From: Brachionus manjavacas
Taxonomy: Eukaryota > Rotifera > Eurotatoria > Ploima > Brachionidae
Assembly (NCBI GenBank): GCA_019054805.1
Contig: JAHQIY010000009.1
Coordinates: 3,038,001 to 3,102,000, forward strand
DNA length: 64,000 nt
Reading direction: 5' to 3'
Every line of letters begins with the position of its first letter. The first letter of the stretch is position 1. The notes under the pieces were generated by a model. The model ran no database searches and had not been told where the DNA came from. It worked only from the letters and a program-made list of their open reading frames with translations. Made by a program: the position numbers and the translations under genes. Shown piece after piece: positions 46,319-57,739 of this stretch.

Positions 46319-46674
46319 GGGGTTGTGAAGTTCGTTTCAATTCGATCATTTCAATTCAGAAAAACTTGAATAACTTTTTTACTAAAAGGGATAATTTAGT
46401 TCTTTAAAATGCTTAATTATAAGCAAATTTGCTTGATGCAGTAAAATAAGTCTGCAAAATACTCTGCAATTTTCTGCATTTTGCAGCCCATTAAAAAGTA
46501 TTCCAATCAAGTGTGCAATTACATTGCAGAGTTTTTGCAGACATATATTTTTGGATTAAGCAAAGTTGCTTAACCATTAAGCATTTTACAGAACTGAATT
46601 ATCTCTTTTAGTAAAAAAGTTATTCAAGTTTTTCTGAATTGAAACGATCGAATTGAAATGAACTTCACAACCCC
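46319..46674. mobile_element. MULE-like MITE with perfect 9-bp target duplication
   Basis: Terminal inverted repeats of about 105 bp, starting GGGGTTGTGAAGTTC at both ends, nearly identical. CTAAAGCTT flanks both sides exactly (46310-46318 and 46675-46683). Total length 356 bp. A 9-bp duplication and long terminal inverted repeats starting with GGGG fit MULE-derived elements. It split a LINE 3'-terminal motif (gaactaaagctt | cttcagaataaaa). Confidence 0.9.
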
Positions 46675-46689
46675 CTAAAGCTTCTTCAG

Positions 46690-47465
46690 AATAAAAAAAA
46701 AATTTCTAGAATTAAGAGTTAGAATTAAATATTTCGAAATATTTCTTATTATCAATTAAATCAGAATTAGGAATAAAAATTAAAGATAAGAGTTCTCCCA
46801 AGCATTTTCCCTTTTCTTCATTAGTTTTGAATTCTTTGTGATTTAAAATCAAATTTAGAATTATATTTGATCCTTTTTTTGTTCTAAATTCTTTTTCTTC
46901 TAAAAAAGTCTACTTGTCAGTGGGTTTTCCCATCTTCTCGATTAAATCAAACCAATTTTGGTTTCAGAATTTTTTTAAAGAGGCCTTTAACTCAAATGTA
47001 AGTTGATTAAATTTTTTTTTAGCTTTTGACTGCGAGTTTTTTGGAAATTTCTTCTTACTTTTATCAGAATAGCAATTTTTGAGGGTAGACTGTTTTTGTA
47101 GATTTTCTGGGAAAGATAAGGAATGCTTTTATGAGAAGCAGAAATGATTTTTTATGTAATTTTATCATTTAGTTGATCTTTAGTGATGGAACTTTCTGGG
47201 ATAATAACTATTTGAAAATTTAAAATCTCGCTAAACAATTGCCAGTTCGTTTTTTTATAGTTAAATTTTTTAACTTATGATTTATTTTCTAATTGATGGC
47301 CCATATAAATTGATGCTTCGATTGGGAAACAGTCACTAGTCATGTCTTGACTATTTAAGACATTGAAATCGAAAAGATAAAAATTGCAAATTCGACTTTT
47401 GGCTTAGCAATCTTGATCTTAATTTTTAACGTCATCACGTAATTTAAAAGCTGAATTTCAAATGG
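46690..47465 (-). pseudogene. LINE endonuclease C-terminus and EN-RT linker
   Basis: On the minus strand from 47465: LNFPFEIQLLNYV, DMTSDCFPIEAS (the endonuclease SDHFP motif with His replaced by Cys), NWQLFSEILNFQIVIIPESS, HKSIPYLSQKIYKNSLPSKI, RRNFQKTRSQKLKKNLINL and KGKCLGELLSLIFIPNSDLI. Several stops and frameshifts interrupt it. The adjoining RT piece (47475-47705) is on the opposite strand. Confidence 0.7.
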
Positions 47466-47474
47466 GAAGTTCAG

Positions 47475-47705
47475 TGTAGTCATTTAATAAAAAAAAAGAA
47501 TTTGCTGCCTGTTTTTGATATTTCTAATGCCTTTGATGGGGTTTGGCATGAAGTTTTAATTGATTAAAATGAATCCACTTCATTACTTGACTAACTAGAT
47601 TGGATTCCTTTTAGACTCTAGGACATTTAAGGTAAATATGAATGATCACCTGAGCGAAGAATATCAAATAACTGCAGGTGTTCCTCAAGGCTCAATCAAA
47701 TTATT
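47475..47705 (+). pseudogene. LINE RT palm fragment
   Basis: Plus strand, two frames: FDISNAFDGVWHEVLI (first catalytic Asp region), then LDSRTFKVNMNDHLSEEYQ and ITAGVPQGSI. Ends before the YADD box. Lies head-to-head with the endonuclease fragment at 46690-47465. Confidence 0.75.
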
Positions 47706-47931
47706 TTAATATTGATTAATTGGTTTTTTATACTTTAAAAAATTAAATTAAAATTAATGAGCTTATATCTTTTAAATATAATTTTTTATTAATTGAATAA
47801 TTTTGGTTCACGTTTTTGAAATTTTGTACTTGCTTTTTTAAAAGCAAAAACTAAAAATATTTTAAGCTGAGTTCCATATTTAATATTTAATTTAATAATT
47901 AAATATTAAATATTAATAATTATAAGAATAT

Positions 47932-48800
47932 TTAATTTTTTTTCGAGCACACAGTCTTGATCGAGTCAACCAAACCACGATTTCTGTCTGCAAATGTATG
48001 ATCAATTTTAAACAATGAAGTCTTTGAGTTGCATTCGATTACATTCATATTTATTTTCTTCTCAATCTTCTTGAGCTGTTTGCAGTAAAACGTATCCTTC
48101 TGTTCAAAGGTAGAGTAATTCCCATGTAGAAACGACAAAAGGTCCAAACATATTTTACTAATTTGTAATTGTTTTAATAAAAAAAAATTGTGCTTCAAAT
48201 ATAACTGTTCCACCGTTTCCAGCCTTAGAATCTCCAATAAAGGACTAAATCTCGCAAATTTTTCAATTCAGAACGTCCTTCTGATAAGTAGATTCTGTAA
48301 AATATCTAAATCACAGAATTTCCCGTCCGCAATAAACACCACGTCTAAGTGATACCGGAATATTGATTGACAAAACTGCTAATACAGGAAACCTATTAGA
48401 TCTGGAAAGGCCGACTTAGGTTTAAATCCTAGGCCATAAAGGGAGTAGAAACTCCTTTCAACTTTTTTCCATTTTTCTTCTTCTAATTTTCAAACAAAGT
48501 CATTTTCACCGATTGGGAGACCTTTATACTCAACATTATGAGTCTGAGGTTTCAGAGTCACTAATTGTTAAAATTCTGAGATCATGTAATATTTGTATAA
48601 TAAGCGCTATAATCCATCTCGGACCTGATTAATCAATTTATAGAATAGGCAATCTCCTAAAGCTTATCGAACGCTTTACTTGCATCTAAAAAGACAACAT
48701 GAAGTTTTGAATTATTTTGCCTTTATTAATTAGTCGTCTCATATACCAGAAAGTAAGCATGTCTACATGGTATGTATTTCTTATAACTAAATTGATTGAC
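47932..48800 (-). pseudogene. Second LINE RT remnant (different family)
   Basis: On the minus strand, across several frames: NKGKIIQNF, DASKAFDK (catalytic Asp region), LFYKLINQVR, RLLYKYYMISEF, then after an internal loss HNVEYKGLPIGENDFV, KWKKVERSFYSLYGLGFKPK and the open C-terminal stretch 48237-47932 (LLKQLQISKICLDLLSFLHG, FADRNRGLVDSIKTVC). Multiple stops. It differs from the jockey/CR1-like copies by its L1/RTE-like spacing in the thumb. Confidence 0.6.
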
Positions 48801-51472
48801 TAAATTGACTACACATGCAATTCTCTTACATAATGATATCCTTGTTCGGTCTCAACAAGACTGAAAAATTTTTTTAGAAAAAGGAAAACCTTATACTTTT
48901 TTATGTACATATTACAATATTATACGAATTTCAAACGATCTACAAGCTCTGCAAAACCCTTCAATTTATAAGCTAAATACACATCATCACAACAACTAGA
49001 TAAATTTTAAAAATTAACTATACTTTAATTCATCTGAATGATAATATTATAAATTCAAGTATAATTTCTTAAAAATATAAAAATAAGCTATTAAATAATA
49101 ATTTGTTTTAATTGAATAAACATTCTTACTAATATTTGATATTTATTTAAAGTTTATGCATAAATTAAATGGTTCTTTTATATGTTTTTAATTTAAAATG
49201 CATTGTTAGTCACGTTTCATTTCATGTTCCTTAAAGTATAATGCTTTATCAAAGGAAACGTGCCAGTTTTTATATTTATTAATCTCTGGTGATCTTTTGT
49301 TTATTTTACTGCTGATCTAATTAATTTAATTTGAACGCAACGACAAATAGCTTCAAGGTAAAAATTGATTGTGCCTAAAAGATGTCTAAAATAAATTTCA
49401 AAACTATTTAAAGGATATGGGGCAATAATTGTTGAATGAATGTGAAATATGAAATATGCCTCAGAAAATTTTTTTTTTCAAAATTTCTTATAAATTTGAA
49501 TGTGCTGATTTAGAATTTATGTAATTTAGTTCAATATGATTGAATTTTTCATGCTTTATAATCAATCAAAGTTTTGGCAAATTTTAGCGGGAATCTTTCT
49601 TTTTAGTTCTATAAAGGTGATATGGATACTTATTTTTCCCTGGTTAAAAGTTTTCTGGAACAAATTTCTTTAAGGAATCTGAAAATTAAATTTATATTTT
49701 GGTAACTTTTATAGTTTTATCAAAATAAACTAAATTAAACAAAATAAAAGGTGTTTGTCTTTTAGAGTCTCTGGAGTAAAATATCCCCGACTCAAAAATT
49801 TTCAAAGATACTTTTTTTTACTTATTTTTTGTCTCTTAACAATATATTAAAAATGCTAAGACCGGAAACATTCGCTTCATTCCTTTAGATAGGATCAAAA
49901 ATTAAAAAATGTAATTAATTTATTTTTTATTTGTAAAAATTAAAAATTTGGATAAAATTATGTGAATAAATTTATTTATTCATCACTAGAATCACATTCA
50001 TTATTTAATAAAAATGAATCTTCTCTTTCTAATTTATCCTTATCACAGTCCAAAATAAATTTAAAGAGAATTAGAAAACTAAATATTGGGAAAGAAACTC
50101 AGTCAAGCTAAAATCGATTTCATGGATGTTTCATCTATGAATCATTTTTTTGCATGAAAAATGTTTTTGGGTTAAAACCAGGAATTTTTCATCTTTTTCT
50201 CTTCGGAATAACTAAACTTAACATTTTCATCGTTGCTTCATTATTGAGTCATCTCATTAATTATGATTGAATTATTTGGATTAAACGTTCGATTGGGAAA
50301 CAGTCACTAGAAAACGTTCATGAGCTAATTAATTTGATTGTGAGGTTGTGTTTTTGGTTCTTAGACTTTTTCATTTTGCTTTTGAATTTACTAAATAGAT
50401 GTTTCGATTTTGACTTTCCCTTTCAATAGAACTGATCATTTAATTTTATAATTGAAAAGCCATTAATATAATTTTTATTTTTATTTATTTAGATATTGCC
50501 TAAAACTTTTTAAATTACCGAAATAATAAGAAAAAAATAACCAAAATTATAAAATCAGCCATTTTAGAAGAATTCTTTACTCTGATAGCCAAAAGCGATG
50601 AAGCTGATTCATCCAATAATTCTGGGAGTCGATATTTAGTGATAATTCATGTTCAGCTGTTTATTCAGTTTATCAGCTCTTAACAAAATACGTTATTTAA
50701 ATAATCGGATTGCTTACAATGTTCTTTGATTTCACTTCTCCTATTTGTCTAGTTTTACGGCTATTAACTAATTTTCAAATTTACAAGCAACTTATTGAAT
50801 AAAAATTAAAGTCTTTCTAAATAAAGCGTCAAAATTAATTTTCAGTTAAAAATCAGTTGAAAAAAAACTAATTAAATTTTTGCTTATTAGTAACTTAAAA
50901 ATTATTTGAAAAATAAAAAACTATCATTCAATAATTAAATAAATTATGATGTATTAAAAAAAATTTCATCGATTATTTTCGATAAAATATACTTATTTTC
51001 ATTGGTGAATCTAGATGAAATGGTTCCTAACTCATTAATGAATCATCTATCAATTTTCATCGATAAATCATCGTTTTCTTTGTGACTGGGAAATAAAAAC
51101 AAGCAAGCTGTATGATCGAAAATGTTTTATTGGAACCTGATGTTATAACAAATAGTTGGTGGTTTATATATTGGTTAGAAAGCGTGCTTTAGCTGCAGAT
51201 AATCTTTAATATACAGTATACAGTTCTACATAATAAGTAGAAACTTGCCTAGACTTTGGTCTTAACACCTGTATTCAATCTTTTATTTTTTACAAATCTT
51301 GTACAATGATTAGGATATTGACTTAAAATTTTTATACTTAAATTTTTTTTCTTCTTTTAGCTCTCAAGAGTTGTTTTTTAAAAAATAAATAATAATCATA
51401 ATACAAAAGAACTTGTTGTGTCCTTATGTCCAATTTAAAAGACGTTGTAATTTTATATCTATTTATTTCTAA
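48801..51472. other. Intergenic with repeat scraps
   Basis: AT-rich. At 50285-50310 ttcgattgggaaacagtcac matches the endonuclease-encoding stretch at 47317-47336, suggesting another tiny LINE endonuclease scrap on the minus strand. 50097-51088 may be a MITE bounded by cagtca/tgactg-like ends and tcatcgat motifs, but the ends are weak. Confidence 0.35.
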
Positions 51473-51481
51473 ATTCAAAAG

Positions 51482-52404
51482 GGGTCTCTGCTTTTTCACT
51501 TATGACATTTTGCTTTTATACACAAAGAAAAGAAAGTATACATACAAAAAATAGTTTTACTGAAATTTTAGTAAAATATACAGTTATTTTTAGCACGCCA
51601 CTAAAATTGTTAAATTATACATGTATAAAGTAAAATATACACAAATAAAATTAAACATACTTAAGAAAAGAAAAGCAAACATCGATTCAGAAATTTATTG
51701 CAGTTGTTGGCAGTTGTTTCAAGTCGTACCCGGCTATCCAACAACTAATTCCTGTATTGAATCTCACAATAAATTGATTAAACTACTATATACAAATTAC
51801 ATATGCTACACGATCCATGAAATGCTAAAAGTGGTAATGGACAAAATAGTCAACTACTATTCAAGACAGTTTTTAGAAATCAAATATTTTAGAGCACCAA
51901 CCACCGATACAATTTCAAGAGCCAAGGAGCTCAATCATTGTCTGTTTATCAAGTACGGAAATAGTGATAAGAGTTACTTGTATGATAATAAGTATTATCT
52001 TATGCATGACATTAACTTAATATACCACAAACATCATTATTGCAGCTGTACTTGTAAAGATTTTTATAGACATTTTGTCTGTAAACACGCTTTAGCGTTG
52101 TCAGCAAAATTAAAACTGACTCTAAAAGGTTTTGTTCAAGAAGATTTTTTTGCTACTCGAGCTAAACCTGGCAAACAGAAGGCAAAGTCGAATCAATTGA
52201 GTTATGATTAGATAACTTTAAAACATATTTGTGACATTAACACTTTTTATGTACATTATGTACATTTATGTATTATTTTATACTTATGAATAAATATTTA
52301 TACAACAGAAAAGATAGTAATGCTTTATTGTAAAAAGGTCTTAAGTAAATTCGTTTTTCCTTATGTATAAAAGCAAAACGTCATAAGTGTAAACAACTAG
52401 TCCC
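51482..52404 (+). mobile_element. MULE transposon, 923 bp, perfect 9-bp target duplication
   Basis: ATTCAAAAG flanks both ends exactly (51473-51481 and 52405-52413). The ends read GGGTCTCTGCTTTTTCACTT and, reverse-complemented, GGGACTAGTTGTTTACACTT; both continue with ATGAC(A/G)TTTTGCTTTTATAC, giving terminal inverted repeats of about 50 bp. The interior carries a truncated transposase (51621-52211), so the element is an internally deleted, probably non-autonomous copy. Confidence 0.9.
51621..52211 (+). CDS. MULE transposase C-terminal fragment with SWIM zinc finger
   Basis: A 196-residue uninterrupted frame. Residues ~30-75 contain YPTTNSCIESHNKLIKLLYT, the region holding the last catalytic acid in MULE transposases (TNNxxE-type), followed by helices to ~110. 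The SWIM finger is HHYCSCTCKDFYRHFVCKHA at about residues 147-166 (CxC...CxH), a DNA- or protein-binding module usual at this place. A basic tail (RAKPGKQKAKSNQ) ends it. The N-terminal FLYWCH-type and first two catalytic acidic residues are lacking, so it cannot catalyse transposition alone, but the open frame within an element with intact ends suggests recent mobility by a helper. The start codon is simply the first Met; a truncated protein may never be made. Confidence 0.75.
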   Translation: MYKVKYTQIKLNILKKRKANIDSEIYCSCWQLFQVVPGYPTTNSCIESHNKLIKLLYTNYICYTIHEMLKVVMDKIVNYYSRQFLEIKYFRAPTTDTISRAKELNHCLFIKYGNSDKSYLYDNKYYLMHDINLIYHKHHYCSCTCKDFYRHFVCKHALALSAKLKLTLKGFVQEDFFATRAKPGKQKAKSNQLSYD

Positions 52405-52413
52405 ATTCAAAAG

Positions 52414-53932
52414 GGAAATGGTCGTCTAATGACAAAGCCAATAAGTATCGAAAAGTTTTAAGTTTTAAGCTTAAGAAGTAAAAAAACAAAAGAACAAAAA
52501 AGATTTTCATAAAATAAATATCTCACAAGCTTTCTTTTTTTATTTAATATTGGTTTCGACAAACCTTTTTAAGTAGTTGTGTTTCTAACCAACAACTTGC
52601 CAATCCAAAATGTAGCTTTAATTTACAAACATCTAAAAATAACAATTAATACAACATGTAAATTAAATGACAGCTAAATAATATTATGAACTAAATAATG
52701 TGCTTTTTAAACACGTGATGTAACAACATCACAGAACTCAAATATTTAAGCATTAAAGATAAACTTAGCCAGTATAAGCTTAATCTAAAAGTTGATAATA
52801 AGCCCGCTTGTAGTAAACAATTGAAAAGAATCCTCAAGAACACCAATGTCCCTTGTACCGTCTCTCATCAAACAGCTTGGCTTCAAATGTCTTTTCACTG
52901 GTCACCTTGATAATAACAGACCTGTTTTGAAGACCACCCCTTTAGGAACCTAAAGTCTATATTTTTTATTCAATAAACTACTAAACTATAAAGCTAAGCC
53001 GAAGCAAGAAAAACTTTTAGCAATTTTTCAAATTTCATATTTGATTAATTCTAAAATTTAAATTAATAGACAGATAAGTATAACTTATTCAAATCCTTTT
53101 AAGAACACCAGATATCATTTCAGTTACAATAAACATATCAATTAATTGATGTTGCTTTTGTTAAGTTTTAAATGGTGTTTATTTGTATAAGGTATTTTAA
53201 TATTTTGGTTCTTTCGTATTTTATCCAGAAAAATATTTTAACAATAAAAGGACAAAAATTGAAAAATTTTTTTTACATTATTCTGAAATTTTTATTTATT
53301 ACATTTTTTATTTTGTTTTATTTAAAGTGTGCATTTTAAAAAATGATCAATTTTTTAGTCAGATAGCTATGAATATCTCAAATTGTTTTGATATTCAAAT
53401 TATTTTATTTATTAGCTATCACAATGATTTTATCTTAAAATTTAGTTTCATTTTGCAAGAAAATTTAAAACTAATTGCTAGAAAAACTAAATTTTGATTT
53501 TCTTAATTTTTTTTTGTTTTGGAAAATTTTAGATCCAATTTTCAATATACATTTAAAATTGAAAAACACAAAGTTTTTCTACCTCATAATAATTACTTTT
53601 ATTTATTTGATAAATAATTAAGTATTCAGCTATTATTTTATTTTTTTTCTATAAAAAGTTAAAATTCAAATAAAATATCTTTTTGAATTATTAAAAATTA
53701 AAAATTATAAATCTTTAAAACAATTTTGTTAATTTATTAAATCAAAGATAAAAGGGGCAATTTTAAAATAAAATCCCATAAATTTCCTTAATTACAAAAT
53801 CCTTGAACCTTATCTACTTTATATATAAATCAATATTATACGAGACAATAAGCTTTGATTTTAAGTTTTTTATTTAAATTTTTTTTCAATTATTAATTTG
53901 GGTCAAATATTAAAAAAAAAAAATAAAATATT
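52414..53932. other. Intergenic, AT-rich
   Basis: No gene recognised; 52800-52930 is less AT-rich but without a readable family. Confidence 0.4.
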
Positions 53933-54707
53933 TTAAGAGTGATTGTGTTTGCTATTACAAATTACAAATACCGACAAGCCATCCTGACGAATGAATATGG
54001 CTTTGACTCGGCATCGGTTTTTGCGTTTATGGCACTCAAAATAATATTTTTTGTTAATCATTGAACTATAGCGCTTAATAAAACAAAATTTATGATCCGG
54101 AAAATAGCGAACCAAACTGTTTTTGGCATAATCAACAAAGTCTTCATCGCTCTTGAAATCATCTTTTATTTCCTCAATAATTTCATTATTTTTAGTCAAC
54201 TAGAAATTCAAAAAACATAAAATTTTTAACTTGAAAATATTTCTCTCTTACATAATGAGCAGTTTTTTTCATATTAAATCTTTCATTTTTAGGCTTAGTT
54301 TCAGTCAAGTCCATCTCTTCAATCTTAAAATCCTTCTCTTCGTCATGGTCATAGTTACTCATTTCAGAAGCTGACTTCATTCCATCTTCTAAAATTAAAA
54401 AATTTAAAAAAAAAATTTAAAGTAAAAGTCTACCGCTTGAATTTGTCTTGTATTTCAGCTTAATTGAATGAAAAAAATTGACTGAATTATCCGGTTCAGA
54501 TGAAGATCTGGAAAGATCACTTGAAATTATAGATTCGTGAAATTTAGCTACATCAGGACTTAGTTTGAATCTGGCCACAAATTTGTCCATTATATTGACC
54601 AGATTTTCAAAATCTTGATAATTTTCGAATTGGGATACGAATTTTTTAAATTCATTTTCCAAGTCTAAAGAGCTCATTTTTTGAAAGAAATAATCATCAC
54701 TCATCAT
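53933..54707 (-). CDS. Three-exon protein with C-terminal FLYWCH-like zinc finger
   Basis: Three minus-strand frames join through GT-AG introns: exon 1 54434-54707 (donor gtagac), exon 2 54252-54388 (acceptor ttttag, donor gtaaga), exon 3 53933-54199 (acceptor ttctag). The frame is kept and the product is 225 residues. Residues 1-90 are helical and acidic (MMSDDYFFQKMSSLDLENEF), 91-137 are acidic/lysine-rich (EEKDFKIEEMDLTETKPKNE), and the last ~50 contain YYFECHKRKNRCRVKAIF and VICNSKHNHS: Cys-x6-Cys and a terminal His-x-His, the ligand pattern of FLYWCH/WRKY-GCM1 fingers found at the start of MULE transposases. No transposase domain follows; the stop comes right after the HNHS. It may be a host regulator derived from a MULE, or the first exons of a dead element. 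Function unknown. Confidence 0.7.
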
Positions 54708-57700
54708 AATTTTTTAAAAATTATTTTAAATGTTCTGCTTTGCTGATTTTAAAATTTGAAAAAAAAATTATATTTGCAAACAATAAGATTCTTGCTAAAT
54801 TTTTTTTGAGATATGAAGCTATACCAATCTTGCTGTAAAAAAAATCATTTGATTCATCAGAAATCGTTCGGTCCTTAAACTCTCTAGATTATTTTAAAAT
54901 ATTTAAATTGATGAAAAAAATATATTTATGCAATTGGGACATACATTTTTTGTCGGCTTCAAATAAAAAAATAAAATCATTTGAAATGATTGAATTTGAT
55001 GGTTTTTGGTCATTATTAAAAAAGTGCCAACAATTAAAAATAAAGAATTAAAAAAATTAATTTTATTATTTAATATTCGAATAGAACAAAAAAAATCGAG
55101 ATTACTGCTAAATTATTAGTTAGGATCAATGCAATTTTTTTAAACAATCACTTTTCGATCACTCGTTTGTTTTATTTTAATTTAATTTATTTGAAAAAAA
55201 AAATTGAAATATCATGTTTTATTTAGATTTTTCTATTAATTTTATTAAGCTCCTTTGAAGTTGAGAATAAAACAGGAGTCAAGATAATTTTTTTTTAATT
55301 TGCACGCTAAATCAAAAGATTATTAAAAACATCCTCTACTGCTCATGTTGAATGTGTAAAAATGATAAAATTAAATCTGAAAATGCCTTTCTTCTATTTA
55401 AAGCACTTTCAATACAGATTTTATAATTCTTCTGCATCAATTCTCTTTTTTTACATTTCCTCTACCTTTATTTAAGAATATTTTTGACGCACTATGAAAA
55501 ATTTAATTCTCTTTTAGAAAATATATCAAAAATAAAATAAAATTCAAATTTTTTTTTCCTGCTTTTATTTTTTGTGCAACTTCAACAATTTTTTCTAGAC
55601 AAAAAGAAAATAAGCTTTTTTATTTTCTGTTGCTTTTTTTTGTATCGGTGGCATTGTGATTTTTCATACAAACCTTCCATAAATTACAACATAAAATTCT
55701 TTTTTCATTTATTTGTATTGACAAAATTTAGTATTTTTAAATTTACTAAATTCAATAGATAAAGATTAATTTAAATAAACAGGGAAATATTAATGATCAA
55801 AGATAAAATTATAATTTAATAATTTAATTATCCATATGACTATTTTTTTAATTTCATTTGACAATTTAATCATTGCTATGACGGGTTAATATGCATCCTA
55901 TTTTTTATTGCTTCATTTTTTTTAAATATAGTTTGGGATGGAATCCCAGGTTGTTTGGAATGGTACTTGGTCATTTCTTTCAAAAACTTGCTTGAATTAC
56001 CACATTTAAATCACCCTTTCCGATATGACTAAAGTATCCTTCTTTTTTGAATTAAATTTTTATTTTTTTCAGATTTTCAACATAACCAACAATATTTAGA
56101 ATCGCAGAGCGACCTGAAGCTTTTGAAGCCACGCATTTAGTTCGCCATGCTCTCTGAACACGAGCAATACTTTTCAAAATATCATAATTTTTAAAAGAAA
56201 AAAAAAGGATTAAATAATGAAAAAAAAATATATATGATACAACATTAAAAAAAAATAAAAACGTTAAGTTGAATAGCTAGAGGTTAGACGCGTTTAAATA
56301 TTAATAAAAAAGATAACAGCTGTCAGTAATCAAGCTGCTGATCTTTAACCGGGTGAATTCCTGGAGTTTAAGGGTAAATTGATTTCAGCTCTTTATTTCG
56401 AAAATTCACCACATTAACACCAACTTACCTTTTTTTTTTTCTTTTTTGTAATTTAAATCGATAAATAATAATAATAATAAAAACTCATTTAATCGATTTT
56501 GTTTTTACCCGTTTGCCACAATATATCGTATTAATTTTGTTAAATATGGGATTAAAGTAAATTTTTTATTTTTTAAGAAATTATTCTCTGCATTTTTAAT
56601 TTCAAATCTTCATAATTGAAATAAAACTATTAAGTAAATCTTGAATGAGTTTAATTTTTATTGAGAAAATCAAATACAATATTGAAGATTATTTTTTTTA
56701 ATTTTTAAATAACTAATTCGTGTATTTGTTTATCTGTACCAAGCTAATGCTCCTTCAGAATAAAAATATGTGACAAAAAAAAATTTAAATTTTTTTTTTT
56801 TTTAAATCAGAAGAATCTATCAAAAATTAAATCTCAGTTTCGTTTATCCAAAAGTTATTTTTAAAAATTTGTAAAAATATTTTAAACGTCCAAATAATTA
56901 AAATAAATATCCATTTATTAATAATCCGGTATTAATATCTGGTATATTACCTTCATTTTTGAAAAAAGCAAGTTTTCAGTCACCCGGAATAGTCTATTTG
57001 CTAAAGCGATATTTTTAAAAAAATAAATTTTTATCATTTTCAAATTTCCTAAATTTCTTTAGGGCTATTACTAATCTTAATCAAATAAAATTGTAATAGA
57101 ACAAAATAAATATATGGCGAATGTGGTTTCCAAAGTCCAAAGAAAATATTCTTTATAAAAGCAGATAAAAAAAATCATTTTTTGTTAAAAAATTGCTAAA
57201 AGAATTTTTAGGAAATTTTCACCCTTTAATGAATAAAAATCTCATAAAATTTATCAACAATTTTCAATAAGCAAAGATTCTCAAGAATCAAAAATAAATA
57301 TTGTTAAATTCCATTCTAAAATCACCCTGCTAACAAAAAATGTCATGCATGAACGAACCACGAACATTTACTTATTTACCCAACAATTAATTATTAATCC
57401 ACAAATTAATTTTATTAAAGAGCTACAATCTTTGAGTTAAATCTATTAAGAGATGTTGGTCATTGGTGTTCTAAGCTCATCAACTCTAGTAAGATTTCAT
57501 AAATACGGCGAAAATAAAATTTTCTGATTTTTAAGAATTTTTTCCTTTTTTTTAATTCATAGAAAAAATTTAATTTAATTGACTTTTTTGACCAAAATTT
57601 ATATAATTTTTGTTATATTTTGTAAAAAGGTAAAATTAAAAAAGAAAAAGGATCAAAAAATATAATTAAAATTTAGTATATTAATTATTGAATTTTAATC

Positions 57701-57739
57701 AAAATCTAATTTAAATTGACAACAAAAAATTTTAAACAA
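54708..57739. other. Intergenic, AT-rich, with scraps
   Basis: No complete gene. 55650-55800 is a one-ended relative of the MITE at 27126. 56060-56170 (minus) reads SIARVQRAWRTKCVASKASG, similar to the N-terminal helix-turn-helix of mariner-type transposases. (aat)n at 56458-56480. LINE 3' motif (ccaagctaatgctccttcag) at 56738-56757. Confidence 0.4.
56728..56768 (+). repeat. LINE 3'-terminal motif copy
   Basis: tgtttatctgtaccaagcta then atgctccttcagaataaaaa. Same motif as at 10700, 18225 (minus) and 46300/46684. Confidence 0.5.

Noticed and set aside
50097-51088. MITE of ~990 bp with cagtca/tgactg ends
   Set aside because: End similarity is short and no target duplication is visible; kept only as a note in the intergenic entry.
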